Part shown: positions 20,340-30,016 of the stretch, piece by piece
Numbering within the stretch: position 1 is the first letter of the stretch
Layout: the number at the start of each line of letters is the position of its first letter
NCBI GenBank assembly: GCA_022036555.1
Contig: CM039126.1
Coordinates: forward strand, 26,827,935 to 26,891,934
From: Microstegium vimineum
Lineage: Eukaryota; Streptophyta; Magnoliopsida; Poales; Poaceae
Direction: 5' to 3'
DNA length: 64,000 nucleotides
The notes under the pieces: generated by a model
The model's input: the letters and a program-made list of their open reading frames with translations, nothing else
The model's database searches: none
Told to the model about the DNA's origin: nothing
Program-made: the position numbers and the translations under genes

Positions 20340-22107
20340 ACGAGTTCGAACCACCATCGGCCAATCCCTTTTTGAAAGCTAACGTCTGACCGAGCCATGT
20401 TCTGAACTTGGTCGAGCCAGGTGAGTCAGCTCGTGAAGGTTCGGACCGATTGGGCCAAAGACACGGTCGACCGATCCCCTTTAGAGGCCAAATGGGCCAA
20501 CTTTTCACGAGGGGGGAGTCAAGGCTAAGTCTAGGCCATTTCTATGGTCATTTTTGAAATTTGAACAAAAAATTTAAAACATGTAGATTTTAGTTCTAAT
20601 TTGGATTAAGAACAAAATCTATCATATCAATTTCTTGTTCAGGAATTTCATGCTCATGTAAACTTTTAAGACACTGACCATTTACCTTTAAAGGTGTTGC
20701 AGCCGTAATCTCGAAGCGTGACGATTCCTTGCATCACGATATTGATGATGACGAATGGTCTTTCTTCTCTGAATCGTCGCGTTGTACTCAGACCCTTTTT
20801 CTCCATTCATTGCTTCTCTCCTACGAAGGATTAGTGGACAACACATACCCGAAGGGATTCACAAATAATTTAAAACAAGGGCATTGTTATCATAGAAAAG
20901 AGGACATCTTCTATGCTATAGAAAAGTTGGCTTTAACAGTTTAGCACATCACAAGATGTTCCCTCATTGTTCACCAATTAAAAACCAAGCAAGGTTAAGG
21001 CAAAAGTGCACAAGATTTCGAAACTACCTCAAACCTTGATTTGTCTCTATGAATGATCTCATGACTTAACCACCAAAATTTGGAAGTTATCTTACATGGG
21101 TTAGTCCAAAAAGTTCATCCAAATTTTATACAAGCATACTTTAGGTTCATTCATCAAACTTGACACCATGTCTATTTTGATTAAGGAAGGCTATTTAACC
21201 TAAGCACCATGCTTAATTTAAAGAGCCTTTGGAAGCACAATTTCTACTCCCAAACCAAAGCATACTTATAACAAAACTAGGAAGCATGAAGGCATAAAGA
21301 GATTCATTTAAGAAGACAAGAGCTTGGATGGTGAACTGGATGAGCATTATATATATTTTTTTCTTTTTAGTTTTTATTATTTCTATGACTTAGCAAGATG
21401 AGCAAGGTATAGAGAGAAAGCAAGGTAGAGACAACCAAACAAAATTAAGCAATGAAGCATAACAAGAATTTCTTAGAGAATTCCACTCCCCCCATACTTG
21501 GATTTTGCAACATTTTACAACGTGAAAATCCAAGTCTAGGATGTGGAATTTTCTTTTAAATGTGCTTCATTATTAAGAGATGTTTTGTTGGACATACCTT
21601 GTGTTTTGCTCCATCATTCTTTTTGTTCAAACCTAAAATGGTTAGTGACAAAAATACCCAAAGGAACACTTTCAAAAATATTCCCTTAATCTCATTTTAC
21701 AAAGTCATTTTATTCATTTTAGAATTTTGGGAAACTAAAGAAAAATATTTTTATTTTGTTTTATTATTTTTTTATTATTAAATTTTTTTAATAAATTTTA
21801 ATTAGTTATTATATTATTATTATTTAATTATTATTATTTTAATAAATAAATAAGCAAACTTTAACAGAAAAGAAAAAGGATCGGGTTATCTCCCGAAAGT
21901 GCTTATTTTTAAGACACAAGCTTGTCTTTGGGAAACCTTCAAGTGTATCTCATGTTGGTGAAGCGGTTTCCCCTTCAACTCCAACATTTTCAAACCTATC
22001 CTCAAGACCAAAACTACTATGAGATTTGCAAAATTTGTGGTAGACAAACACATCTACAACCAACCTTGCAAAGATTTTGGAAACCAGAAGCATGAAGAGG
22101 TTGTAGA
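20340..22107 (-). other. Non-coding internal region of the right Athila-like unit
   Basis: 20767-21955 is the counterpart of 1-1189. It contains the minus-strand polypurine-like motif at 21487-21501 and an AT-rich stretch at about 21740-21850. I see no supported gene here. Confidence 0.7.
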
Positions 22108-22311
22108 TCATGTGTCTAGTGACGGTAGAGGGAAGGATCGATTTGGAGATTTCTCATTTGAGCATGGATTTGATGGCAAGATCGAGGAATAGCTTTCATG
22201 CTCATTGGTGGAATCTTCTGTTTCAAGGAGTGGGTGAGTACTTTCTTTCTTATGACATTCCAAGTCATCCTCAAGGCTTGAATGGGTCATGGTTATTAGC
22301 AAGAAGGACAT
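22108..22311 (-). pseudogene. Second small frame after gag, right unit, shortened by a shift
   Basis: It starts MSFLLITMTHSSLEDDLEC like the left-unit frame at 14618 and ends after 67 codons, because one G present in the left unit near 14455 is missing here near 22146. Which version is ancestral cannot be told from two copies. Function unknown. Confidence 0.4.
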
Positions 22312-22374
22312 AAGCTCACCCCTTGGATCAAGAACAAGTTTGGATTCTATCCCTTTAATGAGAGGTCGGGAAGA

Positions 22375-24057
22375 TCAAACGGGTAGATAATTTTCACTTA
22401 TTATATGACCAAGCTTCTTATTTCCTACAGTGTTCTCCAAGATTCTCATGATTGGCCTTCTGATAAAGGTAAGATGAAAGGAAAGTCGAGGAAGGTCAAA
22501 GATATGGAAATCTAGGAAGATCTTGAGATCATCAACCACCACAAGAACATCATGAAGGACTCCTAAACAATCAAGGATTTGACCTCTAGGGAGTCTAAGG
22601 TGTTTTTGTGATTGAGATAGATGATCCTTTGATGATGTTGGAACATAGAAATGAGGAATGGTGTTGATCCCAAGGCTAGGATCGTAGCAAATGTCGCCAT
22701 GAATCCCCAACACTTGACAGGATATTCTCTTTAGATGTGTGGGCATTTTAGCAACTTTCATTGAGTATTCGGCCTCATCCAACCATTCTTGACTTACAAC
22801 GATTGATAGAGACTCTACCCGTTGACATTGCTCCTCTTGGTCAGATTTAAGGCCCTCGTGGCTTCCATGCCTTGGGTGTCTTAGTGAATTCCTAGAGTTA
22901 TTAAGTGGGTCATCATAAGACTTGAATGAAGGAACACATGGGGGATCATCAGGATCAAGGATGGGTTCGTAAGATAAGTCAAATGTGGGCATAGAGAAGG
23001 AGAGGATAGATTTGGCTTCTAAACACTTTAGTTCTTCTATAGGCTCACTCGACATTTCTTCATCAAATATCCCAAGCTTTTCCTGATGTGCCATGTGGGA
23101 AGTCGAGGCATAAGATGATGTTGATTTGGGAGGTTTTTGAAGAGATCCCTTCATGAGAGGTCTAGAAAGATTTTTCTTAGAAGGTCTCTTTAGGAAAGGA
23201 TCATTTTGGGCATTCCCAAAACCAGCAAGATCATATGAAAGGTTGGCCTCGAACTCGAAGGAATGGTTTGGGTGTTGGATTTCTTCTTCCTTCGAGATTT
23301 GTGGTATTTGTGGTTCAGGATCGATAGCAGAATCTTTGGATGGGAGTGATGGTGATTCGGCTATCGAGATTTCTTGTCTAGGGAATGGTTTTTCTCCTTC
23401 TATGGGTCCTTCATTATAAACGTTAATGTAGGGGGTGTTTTCAAGAATCTTCATGAGAAGGCTCTTCCGTTCACTACCGGGTAAACACAGGAAGGCTCCC
23501 CTAGAAGTCTTGTCAAGAATTTTTGCAGAATCTTTGCTAAGACCACCACAAAAGTGTTGCAACAATGTTGGCTCGGTTATAGCAAGATCAGGGCCATACG
23601 ATGCTAGATCTAAGAGATGGGCCCATGCCGCACCAAGAGGTTCTTTCTCCTTTTGTGAGAAGTTGATGACCTCTTTTCGAAGACGAACAACTTGAGAGGT
23701 GGGAAAGAAAGCTAGGCAGAATTTGGATTGTAACTTTTCCCATTCTCCATTTGTGTCATCTACGTGGCGAAGGTACCATTGTTTGGCTATTCCCATCAAA
23801 GAGAACGGAAATAGCTTCCACTTAAGGGTACCTCGCCTCATCCCATGGATGTGGACACATGAACACAATTGTTCAAAGTCACGTAGATGAGTGTAGGGGT
23901 TTTCGTCTTCGTCCCCAGAAAAAGGTTTGTTCTGAAACATTCTTATGAGGCTTGGGTGAAGCTCATAAGGAATTTCCAATATGGCCTGAGATGAGCTAGG
24001 TGGCTCCAACCTAGCGGCCGTTGGAGCACCATACTCAAAAAGGGGTGTTTGATCCAT
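22375..24057 (-). CDS. gag: Athila-like gag fused to a protease-like domain without catalytic motif
   Basis: An intact frame of 560 codons. I choose MDQTPLFEYG at 24057 because both units share it; an upstream ATG at 24105 adds 16 hydrophobic residues. Residues about 45-150 match the Gypsy gag core of Athila-type elements: a SGDEDENPYTHLRDFEQLC entry, then tryptophan-rich and FSLMGIAKQWYL segments. The middle is charged and Pro/Ser-rich. Near residues 450-540 the order of motifs resembles a retropepsin: a GINTIP segment, GVLHDVLVVVDDLKIFLDF, and a LTFIRRPI segment where family members have a LIGRP-like motif. The catalytic Asp-Thr/Ser-Gly is replaced by DPSLG, so I infer no protease activity. 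No RT frame follows. It is the only uninterrupted gag in the window. Confidence 0.72.
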   Translation of the reverse strand: MDQTPLFEYGAPTAARLEPPSSSQAILEIPYELHPSLIRMFQNKPFSGDEDENPYTHLRDFEQLCSCVHIHGMRRGTLKWKLFPFSLMGIAKQWYLRHVDDTNGEWEKLQSKFCLAFFPTSQVVRLRKEVINFSQKEKEPLGAAWAHLLDLASYGPDLAITEPTLLQHFCGGLSKDSAKILDKTSRGAFLCLPGSERKSLLMKILENTPYINVYNEGPIEGEKPFPRQEISIAESPSLPSKDSAIDPEPQIPQISKEEEIQHPNHSFEFEANLSYDLAGFGNAQNDPFLKRPSKKNLSRPLMKGSLQKPPKSTSSYASTSHMAHQEKLGIFDEEMSSEPIEELKCLEAKSILSFSMPTFDLSYEPILDPDDPPCVPSFKSYDDPLNNSRNSLRHPRHGSHEGLKSDQEEQCQRVESLSIVVSQEWLDEAEYSMKVAKMPTHLKRISCQVLGIHGDICYDPSLGINTIPHFYVPTSSKDHLSQSQKHLRLPRGQILDCLGVLHDVLVVVDDLKIFLDFHIFDLPRLSFHLTFIRRPIMRILENTVGNKKLGHIISENYLPV

Positions 24058-24129
24058 AAGTGTGAGTGGAAGGATGAATTCAAACAAAAGATAAAATAGG
24101 GCCAAAGGGTACTAGTTAAAAGCTACCGT

Positions 24130-24147
24130 TCCCCGGCAACGGCGCCA
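24130..24147 (-). other. tRNA-Asp primer binding site, right unit
   Basis: The plus strand is identical to the last 18 bases of plant tRNA-Asp, CCA included (TCCCCGGCAACGGCGCCA), so the minus strand is an exact primer site. It lies 8 bases inside the LTR end at 24156. Confidence 0.92.
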
Positions 24148-24155
24148 GAAATGCT

Positions 24156-25334
24156 TGTTGGTATTTCTTATGACTATTGGATAAATCCGCAAGCACACAG
24201 ATTATACCGATGTAGCACTTCACCAGGAGTATTCCAGGTATCGTATTTTCCTCAGGGAACGATAGTGATCTAACTAGGATTAAAGATATGTCATATGATG
24301 GATCAAGGGAGACTATGATAACTGGGTTGAGATGTTCGATATAGCAAAGATATCTAACAAGGTATAGTTGGTTATACTGGCCTTATCAACCCTTCTCTTG
24401 CAGGAGGCGATGGGATAGATTAGTAAGAGATATAACTCCGACCGGACCGTGCCATCATGTTGTATTGAGGCCCTACCTTTAAGAACTTATGTGACACGCG
24501 TGGTGGAATACAAAGGCTAGAGAGAGCTGTCACTTTCTACTAGCATCCACGAACAATCCACACAATAAGCGGTTTACAAAGGTAAGATCTAGCCTAGACA
24601 CCACGTCTACACTATTCTTACTACTTTAACCCAAGCTTTAAGGTTAAAGCACTCTACTTAAAGTAAAGCGATGAACAAGCAGGAAAAGGTGTATAACAGC
24701 TAGCCCAGACTTTGAATATCAAATAGTATAAAGAACTCGGAAGAAGTCACTTACAAGAGCTGAACTTACAAGAGACTCGCATCCGCCGAGGAAGAACTCT
24801 GAAGAAGATTCCTGACAAGCCCAGGGCTTTCTCCAGAAGACCTTCCTCACTCTCCTCCAACTAACATAGCACTACTAGAGAGCTCCGCTAAGAGACTAAG
24901 GAGTAGTGTTTCTCCAATGAGGCATGAGTGAGAGTGAGGACCTAGGGGGTCTATTTATATCTAGAGGTGGAGTAGTGGCTACTCTGGTGCCACGTCAGCG
25001 ATCCGCGTTACTTCCATCATCCACCATAGGATCAAACCGTCATTAGAACCAACTTAGATCAACGGGGGAGATCAAGTGGGTGCATGGAGGCATGCAGGGA
25101 GTCGGTGGGGAGGTCGGTGCATCTTTTGGGCACTTGACCTGGATCGGTTGATCCACAAATGGTAGGTGGGCCCTGCCATTTCCCTCAGGAGGTGCCTATA
25201 TTCAAATAGAGGACATATACATGTGTAACCAAGTTATTGGGTAATTATGTTCATGTTATTCTTGTTTTCCTTTGAATAGGAGAATGTTGACGGTATTTTG
25301 ATGGTGATAAAATAGCTTATAATTACTGTCAACA
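24156..25334 (-). repeat. Outer 5' LTR of the Athila-like element, 1179 bases
   Basis: It matches 16471-18185 apart from a deletion of about 536 bases at 25190-25195, where a GGTG-like short repeat marks the junction. It has a TATA box at 24952-24959 (minus) and a terminal inverted repeat at 25285-25334. The deletion removed sequence near the U3 end. Confidence 0.9.
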
Positions 25335-25367
25335 GCTACCACTTGTGATACTTTGATTGATGATACT
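25335..25367 (+). pseudogene. Short left half of a split Sirevirus-like gag fragment
   Basis: These 33 bases sit between the Athila-like LTR and the chromovirus target duplication. They continue at 46652 once the chromovirus and one ATACT copy are removed. In the reading frame of 46652-46921 they encode ATTCDTLIDDT. Confidence 0.6.
25363..25367. repeat. Target site duplication ATACT of the chromovirus (other copy 46647-46651)
   Basis: ATACT precedes the LTR start TGTGGCAG at 25368 and follows the LTR end TGTCACA at 46646. It fixes both outer ends of the 21.3 kb element. Confidence 0.92.
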
Positions 25368-28300
25368 TGTGGCAGAACCGTCCAAATTATAAGAGATCAA
25401 GTACCAAAGTAGCCGACTTAACTGCCACTTAAAGCACTTGAACCTATATAATCCTAGTAGTCCGGAAATCTCGAAGGATTTCTAACAATCGTATATCTGA
25501 CCAAGATCGCGCAAACTCAGGTATGCACATTCGAACGAACCAACAATTGAAACAAAATACATGAAGTACAAATAAAAGTTATTACAACATTTGGTTCCAA
25601 ATAAAGTAGTACTTACGCCACAACACACGTGGCCAAATGAAACATTGTTTTGAAAACCGAACCCAAAGTTTTACTCCACACTAATACCATTCATAGATAG
25701 GGGTGCCAATGAGATCATGCCCGACAATAACAAAAGATGAGCTCGTAGAAGACCTTGCCCAGGGCTTACTCCTCTTCTTCGACAAGATAGAGACAGTGCT
25801 TACAATAGCCAAAGTATACTTGGCCATCTGCAACAAATGGGATAAACCCTGAGTATGGGAATGTACTCAGCTAGACTTACCCGTCTAACTGGAAATAAAG
25901 ACTCCAAGGATATGCATGGCTATATATGTGGATCTGGATAAACTTTACTTTTGCGGAAACGCGAGCCAGATTGAATAACTTTAAATTATTAGAGAGCAGC
26001 CATTTTCCATCCTATTAATTATCTCTAGGTTTTGAACCTGTACTAGAGCACACACTTGATCTAAGCAAACAATAGAATAATACCATATCAGTTTCATTGT
26101 CAATATTTTAGTAGAACCATTATCGGTGTTACATGGAGTTGTACCATGGTGAAGCTCAGCATAATCCCCCACTATCCGGTGGGATGCGGCGAATCAAATC
26201 GATATACAACCTGCTGGCAAGATTACAATTAACACACGCCCACACTTTCTCCGTCGGGTCCATGCATTGGGTTACCGCTCAACACTGCCTAGGTAGTACG
26301 TCGCGAGCTCAAATTGGTCCACCCAATTGTAGAAATCAGTTGGCCACCACGGGGCGAGTCGTATCTACAAACTAGAGGGTGCTAACAGCAGACTGAGAGT
26401 CGGCCCGGACAATGTTTACTCGACTTCAGGGTCGGGAATCCTCACCGGCCCCTATGTGAAAGGGCGCATTCAAAGATGTAAGAGGGTCACCATTGTATAC
26501 AAATCTATCCGATCCAACGAACGGACTGCCCCAAGTCTATACCACTTGGTGCCTCTTCCTTCCAGTTGACTGCATTTCATTACTACCATTGGTTCTTTCC
26601 CACGATAGCAAAATATAGCCAACCGTGATTGGTACTACCCCGATGGGATAATACGAATAAATATAAATGTAACCATTTCATCTAAGCGGGCTAAGCGGTT
26701 GCTTTTACTTTTATTTTATCAGGTTAACAAGGTAGGTAAATGAATAATCAAGGAAGGTAATGCAGCAAGTGGGATTCAATCAACTCCTGTCACCTAATGC
26801 ATCACAGTATAAAATACTCAAGTAGATTAATTGTAAATACTGGGAGGCTTAAAGATGCTCCAGGGCTTGCCTTGAATGAAGGTAGAGGGCTGGTGATCAG
26901 GGCACTCAGGGAGGTTAGTGTCGAGCTCGTGGTACTCCTCGTTCAGCTCCTGCACCTCCTGGACTCCTTCCTCTTGAAATGGCACCTAGGGTTCCTCAAC
27001 TGATCCTGAATGTTTGCAATGCATATAAGTAAACTTATGGTGTAGGGATGATGCTTGAACAAGAATTAAACACTCACATATTTCTTTTAGAATTAACTTA
27101 ATTATTCATTCTAGCTCCACTTTACACAGCAAGCCTATTATAGACTACTCAGAAAAATCTACCAGAATTACAGCGGACAGAGCAAGCCTACTGAATACTA
27201 CTGTAGAAATTTCACTCTTAGTAAAGCTACCAAACAGCAGTTACAAAAAGATGAAATTAAAAGCAGAAAAAGCAGTTTGAACTAGACCTACTGCCTAACA
27301 GGGTGAAACATGCTATATCTTATTTTTATCAGATTCCTTACTTAAGAACATATTTATCAAGAAAGTTCCATGATAAACACTACCAGATTATTTTCTATAT
27401 GATTTTCCAAAGAAAACCCTAGAAAAGAATACTTGAACTACAAGTATCTTTTTTGCCATACAACCTACCATATATTATATTTTTCCTAGATAGATCAAGG
27501 CATACAGAGACTATACAAAAAGTTTCATGATTTATCTAAGCATAGATTTACCACAGAAATAAATCTAAGAAAAGAACAGAAACACATTTTAATAGGTATT
27601 AATTAATTTCTACACAGAAACATGGCATCCTATATTTTTTCTAGCTTCTACACACGATGAAAAAGTTAAAATAAAAACCTTACATTTTTATTTGGTCAAT
27701 TCATACAGGAACTCATTTAAAGTTTAATAAATGCAGAAAAGAACTATTTAAACATTAGTACTGAAGACATTCCCAAAAATTACTTTTATATTTTTAACAG
27801 AAAGATATTCATTTATAGAGTCCAACAAAATTTATTTCATCATTTAAGGATCTACCAAACTCTAGATATAAAATAAACAAACATTAATACATTTACTGGA
27901 AATAGGATAAAGAAATGCATTTCCGAAATAGGACCATGGTGTACAGTGCATGGGCTCGGCCCAGTGTGTGCGAGCGGTAGCGATCAACCTGGGTCCACTT
28001 GCCAGCGAGCAAAGAGCAGAGTGCTGCGCTGACCGACGCGTTCTCACTGGCGGTAAGCTTGTCAGCGGCGGTGCCGTGCTTGGCGTGCTCAGGGTGATGA
28101 CGCGAAGCGACTGGGATGCTCGGTTGAACCGGCGCGACCGTGTAAGTGGCCAGCGACATGCGATGGCGGTGTAGTGTGGCGGCGTGATGCGGCGGGGTCG
28201 CTACTGGCGGTGTTCTGCTCGGCCAGCGGGTGCGTGAGCACCAAGGTGGTGTGGTGAGCGCAGCGTGGGAGTTGGTTGGACCGGAGGAGGTCCGGCCACG

Positions 28301-29163
28301 TGCGAGCTCCGCGGCGGTGGCAATGGCGCACGACGCTCGGTGCGGTGGTGTTCCAGTGCGAGTGAACGTGAGTGGCATGGCGTTCTCACCTTGACTACCT
28401 CTGGTGGTGCTACCATGAAGATGGAGGCAACGGAGGTGGTCGAGAGAGGAGTGAATGCGGTGAGGCTGTTGCGGTGGTGACTGCGAGCCGAGGAACGACT
28501 GCGGCGTTCGGGCGAGAGTGGAGCTTGGCTGGCGAAGCTAAGGCGAGCAGGGCGTGTGTAAGGCGAAGATGAAGTGGTGTGCGAGTTGGATCGGGCAGAG
28601 GAGCTCGGATGACGGCGAGGCAAGGAAGGGGGTGTTTGCGGGCTCTCGGTGCTCGGCGTGGCGAAGGCAGAGCAGATCGGGCGAGAGAGCAAGTGAGTGT
28701 GCGGGTGCAAGGCCAAGTGGGCCAAATGGGTTGCCGTCGGCCCATTTCAGGTTTGCTTCTCTTTTTCATTTTTCTTTTATTTGTTTCAAACTGAAATTGA
28801 TTTAAAATTGTTTCAAAAAGTTAAAACTAAGATTTGAAATGTAAACAAAAGTTGTTTAGAATAATATTCTCCACATTTTTCATGTAGGTCATACTACATG
28901 AAAACCAATAATTTAGGAGGTTCTAGTTTAAAGCTAATTAAAACATTTTAAGGAAAAGAATTGCTTTTATTTGAAAAGATGAAACTAAACTTATTTAAAT
29001 AAGTTTAAATAAAGCAACATCATAAAACTCCTATTCACTTCTAATTTCACAATAAATAAAACATACATATGAAATGATGCCATATGCAAAACATGAATGC
29101 AATGCAATGCTTATGCTTAGGGCTAATGATGATCCTAATGCAAGCTTGAAACAGGGTGTCGCA
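25368..29163 (-). repeat. 3' LTR of the chromovirus, 3796 bases
   Basis: TGCGACACCC start and CTGCCACA end on the minus strand. A GC-rich, CpG-dense block lies at about 27930-28745, and AT-rich sequence at 27010-27900. Near 26820-27025 is a conserved LTR frame, here with one stop. Frames in the GC-rich block are open in several registers on both strands and I do not call them genes. Confidence 0.92.
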
Positions 29164-29178
29164 GCCCTTCCCCCTTAA
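29164..29178 (-). other. Polypurine tract of the chromovirus
   Basis: The minus strand reads TTAAGGGGGAAGGGC immediately before the LTR start at 29163. It overlaps the end of the pol frame (EISLRGKG), as is usual in Tekay/Del elements. Confidence 0.9.
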
Positions 29179-29289
29179 AGAAATCTCGTCCCGAGATTTT
29201 GTGTTTTCGTACCATTTGTTATAAAAGACAGGATAGTTCACGCGTAGGAAATCCTCTGTTTCCCATGTTGCATCATTAGGACCATGATG
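29164..29289 (-). pseudogene. Chromodomain, C-terminal part, cut off by element F
   Basis: The minus strand encodes HHGPNDATWETEDFLRVNYP followed by the end of the polyprotein near EISLRGKG. The conserved ATWE motif is the aromatic-acidic core typical of the chromodomain in integrases of chromoviruses. The N-terminal part lies at 36448-36530, on the far side of element F. The domain is thought to steer integration to heterochromatin marks. Confidence 0.85.
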
Positions 29290-29294
29290 ACTCC
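29290..29294. repeat. Target site duplication ACTCC of element F (other copy 36443-36447)
   Basis: ACTCC precedes TGTTGGGG at 29295 and follows CGTCAACA at 36442. Removing 29295-36447 rejoins the chromodomain in a sensible order. Confidence 0.92.
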
Positions 29295-29492
29295 TGTTGG
29301 GGATATTACCTCGGCATGTCCCTAGGGACCTTATGGGCCTACTGACCAAAAGACGACATTCTTCGATCAGCACCGCTACCAGGGAGCCTGGTCGGGGCTT
29401 CACGGCGACCATGACGCATGATGGCGACCAGCTGAACACCTCCAAGCATGATGCTGCGGGCTCGCCGGAAGAATATAACATGCTCGGCGACT
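29295..29492 (+). repeat. Extra LTR-start plus internal-end fragment before the 5' LTR of F
   Basis: 29295 to about 29350 repeats the first 55 bases of the LTR (TGTTGGGGATATTACC). About 29355-29492 repeats the internal 3' end found at 35880-36025, just before the 3' LTR. This is what remains if a tandem LTR-internal-LTR-internal-LTR form lost most of its first unit. Confidence 0.8.
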
Positions 29493-29979
29493 TGTTGGGG
29501 ATATTACCTTGGCATATCTCCAGGGACCTTATGGGCCTACTGACCAGAAGACGGCCTGGCCCGCGAGGCCTTGCGGCACGCGACCAGCCCGTCGTGCTCG
29601 CCAAGGACTCCGAAGAAGTCTTGCTCGCCAAGGAAGATCCTAGTAGATAGACTCGGATCCCTTGCCTTAAGGGACCAATCATAATCCGTTAGGATATGGA
29701 AATTGTAACCCTGCTCCCTGGCTATATAAGGCGAGCAGGGACCCCCTCCAAAAATCTCTCTCTCAGATCATGTACAGATCTTGTAACCTAGTACTCAGAT
29801 CAATCCAGCCACTAGAACACAGGACATAGGGTATTACGGTGATTTGCCGGCCTGAACCTGTCTAAATCGCCGTGTCTACGCTCTATGTGTTACGCTTGAT
29901 CGCCGTTGCCACACATCCGCCTACAATCTACTACCATAGGGTACCCCCTAGGTAGACTGCGACGCATATTTCGTCGACA
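29493..29979 (+). repeat. 5' LTR of element F, 487 bases
   Basis: Starts TGTTGGGG and ends TCGTCGACA. TATA box GCTATATAAGG at about 29721-29730. The 3' LTR (36026-36442) matches it but lacks about 70 bases near the end. Confidence 0.9.
29722..29729 (+). promoter_or_regulatory. TATA box of the F LTR
   Basis: CTATATAA stands in GGCTATATAAGGCGAGCAGG, a context conserved in all four LTRs of this family in the window (also near 36255, and on the minus strand near 54059 and 63629). Confidence 0.75.
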
Positions 29980-30000
29980 GTTGGTGCGTCAGGTAGGGGG
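29980..30000 (+). other. Primer-site-like sequence of element F
   Basis: GTTGGTGCGTCAGGTAGGGG follows the LTR directly. The matching site in G reads GTTGGCGCACCAGGTAGGGG. TTGGCGC...CAGGTAGGGG is the usual start of the Tat/Grande-type internal region. Confidence 0.8.
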
Positions 30001-30016
30001 TGTGTGCATCGACTCC

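Larger units (their letters stand above)
1..25334 (-). mobile_element. Athila-like gag-only Gypsy element in tandem form, left end outside the window
   Basis: Two internal regions are separated by one shared LTR. Read on the minus strand the order is LTR (24156-25334), tRNA-Asp primer site, gag, non-coding region, LTR (16471-18185), degenerate primer site, gag, non-coding region continuing to base 1. Positions 1-1189 match 20767-21955 nearly base for base, and 14262-16470 match about 21955-24155, so both units are the same family. A Sirevirus Copia (1190-14256) interrupts the left unit. Neither unit shows reverse transcriptase or integrase motifs, so the family looks non-autonomous. The right flank is at 25335 (GCTAC); the left target duplication lies outside the window. 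The Athila-like assignment rests on the gag and the Asp primer site. Confidence 0.8.

Noticed and set aside
24130..24147. Possible tRNA-Asp gene
   Set aside because: Only the last 18 bases of the tRNA, CCA included, are present and no cloverleaf precedes them. It is the primer binding site of the element.
27862..28805. Many overlapping frames in the GC-rich part of the chromovirus LTR
   Set aside because: They are open in up to five registers because stop codons are rare in GC-rich sequence. The copies at 45323-46278 and 49453-50905 do not keep the same proteins.
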